Source: Apostichopus japonicus (taxonomy: Eukaryota; Echinodermata; Holothuroidea; Aspidochirotida; Stichopodidae). From it: a stretch of 64,000 nt of DNA. This document shows positions 43,749 through 54,951 of this stretch, one piece after another. The notes below the pieces were generated by a model. It saw only the letters and a program-made list of their open reading frames with translations. It ran no database searches and was not told the origin of the DNA. Numbering within the stretch: position 1 is the first letter of the stretch; each line of letters starts with the position of its first letter. Location: assembly GCF_037975245.1 (NCBI RefSeq), contig NC_092569.1:8957001-9021000 (forward strand), written 5' to 3'. A program made the translations under genes and the position numbers.

Positions 43749-44848
43749 CCCTCAGCTCCTGCCCAAGTTCATCTGCTGTGAACTGCTTGAGAGGGCCATA
43801 GACGCTGACATTGTGTAGCAGATAACAGTCTAAAGTACTCCAAATTTTATATTCATTTTTACCGAAGGCATAGGCCTATACCTTTACCTTATGAACTACG
43901 TATCCAAAAGCAAGATAAACGTTAGCTCTCCAAAAGACACTCTGCAGCTTGAATCAAAGCAACCAACTGCAAATCGATTTTTGCTGAAAATAACGTGAAT
44001 TTATTTCATAGTGCAGGTGCGGATCCAGTGGTTTTAACTCTCACCCCCACCTCCCCACCCTCTTTTCACACAACCAAAGCAAAACTAATTATTCGCACAA
44101 TCTTGTTTGAAGTAAACCAACCACATTATATACAATTTATATGCCTCAGAATGCACCATACATCTTATAGTAATTACATGCAGTTGTGTATCTGTTTATG
44201 TCTGAGCCCTAGCTCAACAGACAATATCGTAAGGTAAACAGTAGGCAGCTATAGGCCTAGCTGCTAATATTGTATGATGCTATACCGATGAGAGGATGGG
44301 AGAAATAGATGTTCATTTCGGAGCAACTTCCCTGGTGGAAAAGTACAGGGCCATATGTGGATTAAGAAAATATATGAACTTCCACAAAAATATTTGGTTG
44401 GGGCTGCAGATCCCCCACCCCCCGTCCGTCAGGGGGGGCGGATGCCCCCCTGACGGACTCAAATGGACTGCTGGCGCCCTTTTCAGCTTTTTACCACTTT
44501 TTACTTATTCGCGATTATTGACTTTATTATTGCGCTCTCATCTACTTATTGACATTTGTCACATTTTGTTGGTGTAATTTTCTGACAAAATGCTCTAACG
44601 GCGGTCTTGTGATGAAGCGCATGCACTTTCAACACCCATATAAACTTCAGAGTTGTCACAAATGGCGATGGCACCTATTTATTCTTCGTTTATCTGCAAA
44701 TTAGCAAGGCCGGGAAAGGGTCATTACCGGCGATCTAAGGAGTATCTTGACTCAAAAAATGTCTGTACGCTCCGCGCCAACCTGTGGTGGCGCTCCGCTT
44801 AGATAGTGTCGAAAGCGCCCCTACAGACCATTCTCGCCCCCTCTGACT

Positions 44849-45900
44849 CAAGGGCGGCGGAACCGGGGGGGGGGGGGGGCACAGGGGGCACGTGCCCCCA
44901 CTTTTTTCCTCTGGTTAAAAATGTGCCCTTTTTCTACATAAAAATTTCTAAATAAACAAGAGTTTACAAAGCGAAACCCACGTCGATTGAAATATTTCGG
45001 GAAGTTTTATATGTTTACTACCATAGGCGTAGGAGCCCAATTTGATTTAGGGGGCTGTGACGACTTGCCCGGAAAATATCACCAAAATTTTTCGCGCTCT
45101 CCGCGCGCGTTCAACATGTTAATGTGCATATCATATAAGCATGCGTCTGTTATTACATCGCATGCCAATAACATACAATCATTCGCCGTATTATTACCCT
45201 TCCATATTGGTTATAATTATTGGGAAAGTCGTTACAATAGTAATGATTATAATAATATCAGTTTAACAATTGAAAAACATGTAGCAAATTATTTTTCTTT
45301 CAGTAGGTGCCCAAAAAATTCTCAGCATATTCCCCGAATTTTCACAAAAACTTTTGGTCAGGGGCTGCAGCCCCCTCCCCCCACCGCCTCCTACGCCTAT
45401 GTTTACTACCACAAGGCTTCTAACATTCTGGTGAGTGCCATTATGCATATTCAATTTGCCAAAAAAATCATAATGCATTTCCAAAAAGCATTGCTTTATT
45501 ACATTGTGACTTTGTAATAAGCAGAAGCCATTTATAGCCTACTATGAGTATAGTAATTACATACCCCATCCTTTCGCATTTTGACATATTTCATTTGCTT
45601 TCATGCATGTATCGATCGCGTGTGCAGGACTTTATAATGATTTCACCTCATTTTGTCTCGAAAGAAAACTTATTCCTTGTTTCCCAATTTGCACATTGGA
45701 TATTGCAGTGCTAGTATGCATTGTTTCCTTGAGGGGGGAGGGGGGCGTTGATGGAGTGACGTGTATACGCAAATAAGATAATACAATAAGAGCTATAAAG
45801 GGTACTAAATATCAGGCTGCATCAGTCCAATCGAATTTCTGCAAAGTGCCCTTCGACGTTGGTGCCCCCCCCCAGATTAAAAGTACTTCCGCCGACCTTG
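44849..45900. mobile_element. hAT-like element with CAAGG termini
   Basis: Ends CAAGGGCGGCGGAA and TTCCGCCGACCTTG with flanks CTCTGACT (44841-44848) and CTCTGACC (45901-45908), a 7/8 target duplication. It interrupts the MITE whose intact form at 9860-9870 reads TTCTGACCAATACC. It is 1052 bp and contains a further nested MITE. Confidence 0.85.
45022..45401. mobile_element. hAT MITE with CATAGGCGTAGGAG termini
   Basis: 14-bp perfect inverted ends and a perfect 8-bp duplication TTTACTAC (45014-45021, 45402-45409). It is 380 bp. Its interior shares the TTATTACATCGCATGCC block with copies A and C, showing shared modules between families. Confidence 0.94.
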
Positions 45901-46012
45901 CTCTGACCAATACCCCTAGCTCCGCCACTGCCCCGCCTCCTACGCCTATGCGTGTTACCCCTCAGTAGCCTATAGCCCCCGAAATTTTACCGTGTTGTGC
46001 ACTTTATGCAGG

Positions 46013-46876
46013 CAGGGGCGTAGCGAAGGGGTTTTTGTTGGGGGGGTGTGGAGAATTTGATTTGCCGACGGATCTGGAAGTGGTGACTGAAATGGGGGAG
46101 GGGTCTAAGGGGAGGTGGTGTCCTCCCCCCCTCTAGAAAATGTTTAGTTTTGAAACGTCCTTAGATGCAATCTGGTGTATATTTTAAGTCAAATTTGATT
46201 TGCCGACGGATCTGGAAGTGGTGACTGAAATGGGGGAGGGGGCGTCCCCCTCCCCTTTGGCAATTTTTTAGTTTTGGAACGTCCTTAGATGCAATCTGGT
46301 GCATATTTTAAGTCAAATTTGATTTGCCGACGGATCTGGAAGTGGTGACTGAAATGGCCGGGGGAGGGGTCTAATTTTTAGTTTTGAAACGTCCTTAGAT
46401 GCAATCTGATGTATATTTTAAGTCAAATTTGATATGCCGACGGATCTGGAAGTGGTGACTGAAATGGGGGAGGGGTCTAAGGGGAGGGGGTGTCCCCCTT
46501 CCCTTTGGAAAATTTTTAGTTTTGAAACGTCCTTAGATGCAATCTGGTGCATATTTTAAGTCAAATTTGATTTGCCGACGGATCTGGAAGTGGTTACTGA
46601 AATGGGGGAGGGGTCTAAGGGTAGGGGGTCTACCCCTCCCCTTTGGAAAAATTAGTTTGAACGTCCTTAGATGCAATCTGGTGCATATTTTAAGTCAAAT
46701 TTGGCACGGAAAAAGCTCCCGTTCTCCTTTTTCTATTCAGCTTTCCTTCTTTCTTCCCCTTCCGCTCTCTTCACCTTTTTTCCTTTTGCCGACAGACCCA
46801 AAATTTGCCGACAGCGACCAAATTATTGGGAGGTGTGACACCCCCACACCCCCCCCCCCCGCTCGCTACGCCCCTG
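46013..46876. mobile_element. hAT-like MITE with internal tandem repeats
   Basis: Ends CAGGGGCGTAGCGA and TCGCTACGCCCCTG with the perfect 8-bp duplication TATGCAGG (46005-46012, 46877-46884). About five internal units of 109-138 bp (starting near 46054, 46192, 46316, 46425 and 46563) begin ATTTGATTTGCCGACGGATC. Confidence 0.94.
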
Positions 46877-46884
46877 TATGCAGG

Positions 46885-47951
46885 TGCGTATTTGCACTTC
46901 CAAAAGATTTTCTCCCGAACCTGCACCTCTCTTCCCCTCCATACCCTCCCATTTCCTCACTGGAATTTCTGGTGCCGAACCTTGATATTTCATAACTAGA
47001 GAACTAAGGGCAACTATATAAGGGTTTCAATTTCTATGGTTACAACCATCTCCATCCATAAACTTTGTACAGTAGCATGTTGTCTACGTGTGGCGTAGTA
47101 CAACGTATAGAGCAAAGATCCATTTGCTGCAGTTTTCAGTTATCCGCTCAATCAATTTCAGCCATGGCTCTCGATCAAAATATATGTTTTGAGAATCAGG
47201 TGCTCTGTCTAACCCCGCTATAACGGTTCAAAGAAAGGAACAGTTTCAACTGAGGCTAAATCCTCATCACCAATATTTTGGTCACCGTAATCAAAGGCTA
47301 GCGTTATGTCGGTTGTTATCGTTAAGTGGCTAGGCCTAATATGTTAGATTGTCAAGGCTGGGCCTACTTAGGCCTACGTGCCAGCTGAAATAATCGTAAG
47401 TAGGCTAGCTAGCAATGCCTAGCCTAGGTAGCATATACAAGTTGAGCATACAAGTTGAACATGTTTGTCTCTGCAGGCTAAGAAAAACCTTTTAGATGTT
47501 CCACATTTTTCTGTAACCACATCCCTGAAACTGAATGCAACAAACATGAAATTTATTTGACATTTAGAATATTTCTAGGCTAATGTTATTACATGTCTTG
47601 AAAATCTTTTTCCTAGCCTATTTCTTCAGCCCGGCTTAGGCCTATACAAACCACAACACCCTTTGTAATATAGCATATTAACTAATACATGTAAGAATTT
47701 AAACCTGGAAATTTTAACCCACATTCAAGTATAAGCCTCTAATCTTAAGCTCCTGGCCCTTGCAACCATAAATGAATATTTTACAAACATTAATGAAAAT
47801 GTGTGCAAGTTTTGTAGAAGTAACTTTGTCACTTATGGTGCTGTGTCTCGTCTACTCAAAACAGTGGAATGCATACAGTAAGAACATGTCAAAGTACTGT
47901 ACTGTGACGATTGACCGTTTGCCTTTGTGTGCTCGTGCAACTATCTATGTA
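46885..47951. other. intergenic, nothing recognised
   Basis: No exon, RNA gene or defined element was seen in this stretch. The word TAGGCCTA and variants recur around 47330-47640. Confidence 0.5.
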
Positions 47952-48139
47952 CAGGAAAGTAGCCAAGGCCTGATGGTTGGGGCGGGGGGGGGGGGGAGAG
48001 GCGGGGTGCAGTGGCTGGAATTCCAACTGGATGGGTTTTGAAGCCAGAAAATTCTGACTGCTGCCTTGTACCCCCCCCCCCCCCTCCCGGCCTACTCATC
48101 AACGATATGATCAATGTCAATCAGACTACCCCATCTACG

Positions 48140-48800
48140 TACACCTTTTGTTGCACAACACTAACTGGCGGAATAAATCGGTTGAAGCCCCTGACTAGAG
48201 GAGCAAGTTGACAATTTCAGTAAGTGGAACTATAGTGACCTCTATTTCCTGTACAACTTCTGTTCCTCACCACCAACTGATGACCGTCAGCAACATTGGC
48301 TAAATCTGTTGAAGCCCTAGTTTGAGGGAGCAAGTTGTCTATTTATAATACGTTGACCTCTTGTAACCTAACATGACATACTGTATGCTTCCTGTACAAG
48401 GTTTGTTCCACAATACTAAATGATGAATGTGGCCAACTTTGGTAAAAGGGGTTGAAGTACTCGACTGGGAAAACAAGTTGACTGTTTGCAGTAAGTTGAC
48501 CTCAGATGACCTTTGACCTCTACTTCTTGTAAAAATTTTGTTCCTCACCACTAAAGGATCAATGTCACCAACTTTCATCAAAAGTCATTAAAGTTCTTTA
48601 CAGAAATAGCAATTGACTGAACACAAATGACCAATTGCTTATCCTTGAACACCCTTTATGTACCGCACCATGTTTCGTATTGTAGCCAACTTTGGTGCAA
48701 ATCAAATGAAATCCCTGGGAGAAGCATTTTAAAGGATTTGACCTTTGATCACTGGTGACCTCACTGGTGACCTACTTTTTTATATACATTGATGAGATTT
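48140..48800. repeat. diverged tandem repeat with TGACCTTTGACCTC words
   Basis: Units of about 128-142 bp begin GCAAGTTGAC near 48203, 48331 and 48473, and each carries TGACCTC words. One, TGACCTTTGACCTC, is a DR1-type arrangement. Related sequence occurs near 15.4-15.9 kb. Confidence 0.65.
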
Positions 48801-48953
48801 CCCAACAGGCTCCATAACCTGACCAACTTTGACCAACATCTGACAAACAGTCTCTAAGTTATTAGCATTTCAAATTGTTGACACATAGAGTGAATGATGG
48901 ATAGATAGACGCATTGCTATGGCATACTAGCTCCATTGACGAAGCAAATTGTA

Positions 48954-49228
48954 CGGTGGCCGAGAAGTCCATGGTCTTGTGAAACCTCTCAATTTTAACA
49001 CCATAGATTTCAGCACTTCACTTGGGAAAAGTGTTAAAACATCAAGTGTTGAAACCTCCAGTGTTGAAAACCTCAAGTGTTGAAACCACAGGTGTTGAAA
49101 CTCTGTGGTTTGAAAACCTGTGGTTTCAACATCTGAGTGGGGTTTTAACACTTTCTCGAAGTGAATTTTTGAAATAGATGGTGGTAAAATCAAGAGGTTT
49201 CTCAACATCATGCATTTCTTGGCCACTG
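48954..49228. mobile_element. Tc1/mariner-like MITE with long inverted repeats
   Basis: TA dinucleotides flank ends CGGTGGCCGAGAA and TTCTTGGCCACTG. Inverted similarity extends about 90 bp inward (AAACCTCTCAATTTTAACACC against its partner). The loop is made of repeated GTGTTGAAACC words in both orientations, so the whole 275 bp could fold back. Confidence 0.75.
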
Positions 49229-50269
49229 TACAATTGAGATAATCAGTTGTAACTAGTTAAGCCTAGCCTAGGGCCCGATAGAATTTGGAAAAGCCGATAC
49301 TTTGAAGAATATAATCCGTACAACAACAAATGAAGGAAATCATCAAGAAGTTAAATTTTGGGCCAATCCCCAAACACTTTTTTCACTGCTCAAACCTTGT
49401 TTATTTGATGTAAACCTCATACCTTTTTTATATTTTTATGGTCAGTACTTCTGAGGAAGATAATTGTCTACTCCTAAGCTATACATTATTATGTGGGCCC
49501 GATTCCGCCTACAAAACTACTGAACTATTTCTATAAAATATATTCTAGAAAGTCTAAATTTGGCCAAATTAGTCTTACACCTATATTCTACATTTGTTTA
49601 AGATGTAATTGTCTGAAATGTAGAATACCAACCAATTTTGGCAAATATTCAAGAGTTCGGTGAGACTTTCCAAGTAACGTACTGTAAAGGCTACAACTAC
49701 TACTGACTAGCATTAAGTGTTTTAATTGTATACATAGAGCAGATTATAAGAACTTATATTCTGCTCTATGAATTGTATACCATAGAGACAATATACTGAA
49801 CTTAATTGAAGCTAGGGAACAGGGTCAACCCACCCAATAGCAAAATTAGTAAATAAATAAACCAAATTAAAGCTGGCGAACATTGTACAGTAGTTCTATT
49901 AGGCATTTTTTTATAGAGTATTCAAAATCATAGAAAGTTTTGTATGGTGGAGTATAAGGATACAATTTTTAGGACATTTACAATCACAGGAATTAATTAA
50001 TAGGCCTAGGTAAATTAGAGTGTGACAGTTGGAAATTCCGACTCTCTCACTCTAATTCCAACTATCGTCAGTTTTACCAAGTTTGGGGGGGGGTGAGACA
50101 CCCCCACACCCCCCTTCTAGTGACGTCCCTGTTTATATATAATTAAGTGCAGGGAATAATTTTGTGGTATCACGTAATAAAGTTCTACACAGATTGTGCA
50201 ATGATTGTACAGTTGCAAAGCTGTATAAATGGTGGATTTTTGTACACAATTCATAATAGGTTACTCTTA

Positions 50270-50391
50270 TCAGAGGAACTTCAGACCTTCCAATATTGGT
50301 GGGGGGGGGGGGCGGAATGATACTTCTGCCCACCCTTATTTTTCACTGGGGGGGCTGGTACCCCCCAGCCTCCCCGGTTCCTACGCCCTTG
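50270..50391. mobile_element. single hAT-like terminus
   Basis: CCCCGGTTCCTACGCCCTTG ends a G/C-rich block typical of the other hAT termini here. No matching left end was found, so this is a fragment. Confidence 0.4.
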
Positions 50392-50559
50392 CTGTAACGT
50401 TGATGAGTGACTATAGTTTGGTTCTACTTATGCTGTTTCACAGTACACAGATTGGCAATGCACTAGATCTTGAGGCTATGCTACTGTAGTTTTTGGTTTT
50501 GATGATAATCGTAACCTATGTGCAGTCATGCAGGCGGATGAGTGGGTGTGCGTGCATGT

Positions 50560-51300
50560 GTGTTTATGATGCCCAGATTGTAAACACGATATTTCAAGTC
50601 AAGAAGGGAAGCAATTAGAACAGTTCCGTTTATTGTGGGAGTACATTATTAAGTACAAGAAGCCTATTGTTTCAGTGGAGGTCAAATGTCATTTGGGGTC
50701 ACTACGGGTCAAATTGTTAAACCCTTATGAACATGATATCTCAAGAAGAGAAGCTTGGACAGATCTCATGTTTTGTGTGTAGGAGTGCCTTATCGAGTAT
50801 AAAAAGCCTAATGTGTTTGGTGGGGTCTGAGGTTATTTGGGGTCATCAAAGGTCAAATTGTGAAAACCTGTAAATATGATATTGCATGAAGGAAACCTTG
50901 GACAGATCTCATATATGGTTTGTAGATGGATCATATCAAATTTAAGGAGCCTATTTCTGCTTTTGGTGAAGGTCATTTGAAGTCCGCGAATGCCAAACAT
51001 TTACTTTGCTTCCCTCTTACCTGTCTCTCTACACTAATGCACCTTCCTAAACATAATATTGCAAGGGAAGCTTGGACAGATCACATATTTGTATGTTATT
51101 TTACCACATTGAGTAAAGAAACCTAATGTTGTGAGCGGAGGTCAATGGTCGTTTGAGTTCACCAGGGGTCAATTTGTGAAAACCCTGTTTTATACAATAT
51201 TTCAACAAGGACAGATGTCATATGTAGTATGTTGATGTATCACATTTAGTACAAGAAGCCTGCTGTTGAGGTCAATGGTCATGTCAGGACAGCCTGTGTC
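50560..51300. repeat. diverged tandem repeat, about 150-165 bp units
   Basis: GCTTGGACAGATCTCAT or variants recur near 50753, 50905, 51070 and 51215, each followed by an AAGAAGCCTA-like word and GGTCATTTGAGGTC-type words. It is heavily diverged. Confidence 0.7.
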
Positions 51301-51783
51301 GTTGAGAATTTATTGTTTGTCCCATGACACTGCTTTTCACTGTATTACTTAGATCAAGTATGTTGTACTATACATAACGTCAGATCAATGAAGTAAAACA
51401 ATATATTTTGGCATTCTGGTTTTTAAAATGAATGCCATTTTCAATGCTTTGTCATTACACAAGAATTTTAAGCATGTCAATGTTGCCTTTACTACATTCA
51501 ATTTTTCTTTGTATTCCTTTTCTTCTTTACTTTGATGAAAAGTCTACTTTGATTCTTAATTTGTGGTATGTGTGACTAGGTTTGCAACCAATAGCTGAAT
51601 AGTGAAACCAGCTAACCATATGTTGTACATTGAACATTGTTCTCAATTATGGTTCAAAGTGGTGGGATTGATTCATATTATGTTCTGCTCCTCTCCTATT
51701 ATCTTTTATCACACTTCCTGAAATCTATCAGATAGTCAATCTGAGTTAATGAATCATTTTCATTTAATGGCTTGTTTTTTCAG

Positions 51784-51856
51784 ATGTTGAACTGGTCATC
51801 CTTGGTCCTTGCTGCAACTCTGTTGCTGTTGATCACTGGCAAAGATGCATTAGATG
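51784..51856 (+). CDS. fibrinogen-module gene exon 1: signal peptide
   Basis: The acceptor CTTGTTTTTTCAG directly precedes ATG, so a 5' UTR exon lies upstream. MLNWSSLVLAATLLLLITG is a clear secretion signal. Donor GTAAGT, phase 1. Confidence 0.85.
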
Positions 51857-54823
51857 GTAAGTCTATCACTCTTTCAAAACTGATTGTGTTTTCCATAGAA
51901 AAGCTCATACATATACTGTTTTGCATATAGTCATGCATGATGGTACCTAATTAATAAAGTAATATACACCATACATCGTACAATATGACACATGCAGACC
52001 AGTGTGATAAATAGCTTAATATCTCACTACTATGTCACAGTGTGTAGATTATCACCACAATTAGTGCAGGGACATCAATGCTTAACAACCCATTTACACT
52101 GATCATTATTCTACTACTGTACATTGAGCAGTAAGCATATTGTTTTTTTAATGATGTTGTGTGCATGATATTTCACATTATATATAATTCAAAGTTTAGA
52201 ATAAATATACCAGTGATGTTAATCATCTATTAGGTTCTAATATCTTGCACTAAGGGCAACCTCAACTTTAGTGAATCAAAAAAATTAGTTGAGACTAGGT
52301 TTCCTTTTACCCAGTACAAAATTTCTACATTGAAATGTATGTGTGTCAGTTTCACGACAGCTGTCCGGGAATGTATAGAAATGTATAGATGTGTTTCCTT
52401 TGTCTAGACAGATGTCTATAGGATAGTAACAATAAACCTTAGAATTCAGACAATGTAGTTGTGGGTCATTACCTCACTATTACTCTGCTATAATGGGAGT
52501 ATTATATTGCAAGGAACACACACAGATTGATGCCTAGCTTAATAGCATTAATAGCCCACTATAACTCAGCTATAATGGGAATATCATATTGCAAGGAACA
52601 CACAGAATGATGCCTAGCTTAATAGCATTAGTAGCCTACCCTGCTATAATGGGAGTATTATATTGCAAGGAACACACACAGATTGATGCCTAGCTTAATA
52701 GCATTAATAGCCCACTATAACTCAGCTATAATGGGAATATCATATTGCAAGGAACACACAGAATGATGCCTAGCTTAATAGCATTAGTAGCCTACCCTGC
52801 TATAATGGGAGTATTATATTGCAAGGAACACACACAGATTGATGCCTAGCTTAATAGCATTAATAGCCCACTATAACTCAGCTATAATGGGAATATCATA
52901 TTGCAAGGAACACACAGAATGATGCCTAGCTTAATAGCATTAGTAGCCTACCCTGCTATAATGGGAGTATTATATTGCAAGGAACACACACAGATTGATG
53001 CCTAGCTTAATAGCATTAATAGCCCACTATAACTCAGCTATAATGGGAATATCATATTGCAAGGAACACACAGAATGATGCCTAGCTTAATAGCATTAGT
53101 AGCCTACTCTGCTATAACGGGAGTATCATATTGCAAGGAGCACACACAGATTGATACCTAGCTTAATAGCGTGAATAGCCAACTATTACTCTGCTATAAC
53201 GGGAGTATCATATTGTAAGGAACACACACAGATTGATGCCTACTGTAGCTGAATAGCATTAATAGCCTATTATTACTCTGCTATAATGGGAGTATCATAT
53301 TGCAAGAAACACACAGAATGATGCCTAGCTTAATAGCATTAGTAGCCTACTCTGCTATAATGGGAATATCATATTGCAAGGAACACACACAGATTGATGC
53401 CTAGCTTAATAGCATTAATAGCCCACTATTACTCTGCTATAATGGGAGTATCATATTGCAAGAAACACACAGAATGATGCCTAGCTTAATAGCATTAGTA
53501 GCCTACTCTGCTATAATGGGAATATCATATTGCAAGGAACACACACAGATTGATGCCTAGCTTAATAGCATTAATAGCCCATTATTACTCTGCATAATGG
53601 GAGTATTATATTGCAAGGAACACACAGAATGATGCCTAGCTTAATAGCATTAGTAGCCTACTCTGCTATAATGGGAATATCATATTGCAAGGAACACACA
53701 CAGATTGATGCCTAGCTTAATAGCATTAATAGTCTACTATTGTTCTGCTATAATGGGAGTATCATATTGCAAGGAACACACAGAATGATGCCTCGCAAAT
53801 AAGCATTTAATCCTTTATGAATTGTTCTTTGTGTGACTTGTTAAAATATTTGTTTGTTTCACACAGTTGCAAATAACTGTTCTACCTGGTACAGTGCAGG
53901 GTATACAGACCCTGGCTATTACCTCATCATCAAGAATGGTGATAATGTTACTGCATATTGCCCATTTGCCGATGTTGAAAGTAAGTGGTTTTAATGGTAT
54001 CTTTCGGTATATGTTAGTTCAACAGCGTTTTTAGTAGACAAGGAGCTTAATCAAGAGAAAATTAAAACCTATAAAATACCATAAAGCTATTAGGCATTTA
54101 TAGTGAGTGAGCTTTAAGGATCTGAATGCATTCCTATTGAAATTCATACAACTGGTGTAACTTGTAACTCAATAGCATATTAGATAGTTTAAGTAAAGAC
54201 TGTTCACGCTTGAAAAACCTGGAATAGCTCTGAAATCATTTCATTGTCTCTACCCCCTTAATCAGTCTTTGGTGTTTAAATCCCTTCAACCTAGGTCAGT
54301 ATATCACTCTCTTCTATGTTAGTTCAAATCACAGAAGTGGATATGATTTGTAACAGAGAATTAGCCCTATTAAAGCTCATTACAAGCTGGCTACTGAATA
54401 ACTGTTCAAATGATTGATTTATATACTTCAGTGTACGTCTTAGGATTTATTGAAAACTTTGACACAGTTGTTTAACTGATGACATGAGTGAACCATGACA
54501 TATGTATGTTTATGTTAAAGTTTTTAACGGGTAGAAGTTTCATATTTTAGCAGACAAAACAAAAGTAACTCTAAGACACAGAAACAGTCTTATGATGTAA
54601 CATGATTCATCAGTACTGTTCATACTCATATTCTACCCAATCATATTACTAATTTCTTCAATAATGACAATAAGGGTCACCTAAGTAGTCCACTATTTAA
54701 ATACTTGTGCTTGGGTTGATGAAGTCTATATGTGACTCAAGTGTTGATGCAGAGGGTACAAGCCTTTAGCTGACCAGCTAGAATTAATTACTACTACTAC
54801 TAGTAGTACTGCTACTGCTACTG

Positions 54824-54855
<32 letters not shown>

Positions 54856-54916
54856 GTAACTACTACTACTACTACTGTAACTACTACTACTACTACTGCT
54901 AGTGCTACTGCTACTG

Positions 54917-54951
<35 letters not shown>

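Larger units (their letters stand above)
44410..45951. mobile_element. nested hAT remnants (outer layers)
   Basis: From GTCCGTCAGG to GCTCCGCCACTG (45931) this matches the 381-bp MITE of copies A and C, with its left tip missing and an extra insert near 44580-44665. Outside it, GGGGCTGCAG and CCTCCTACGCCTATG (ending about 45951) match the right end of the CATAGGCGTAGGAG element type. No left partner was found for that outermost layer. Confidence 0.7.
47952..50131 (-). mobile_element. older inverted relative of the 42142 element
   Basis: It starts CAGGAAAGTAGCCAAGGCCTGATG and ends TTCTAGTGACGTCCCTG, in inverted order relative to 42142-43748, and shares the GGAATTCCAACTGGATGGGTTTTG and ACCCACCCAATAGCAAAATTA blocks with it (both read in part). 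Flanks TCTATGTA and TTTATATA agree at 6 of 8 positions. It contains a TGACC-rich tandem block and a TA-flanked MITE. Confidence 0.7.

Noticed and set aside
44012-44040. hAT-like terminus CAGGTGCGGATCCAG
   Set aside because: No inverted partner or duplication was found nearby, so it was not listed as an element.
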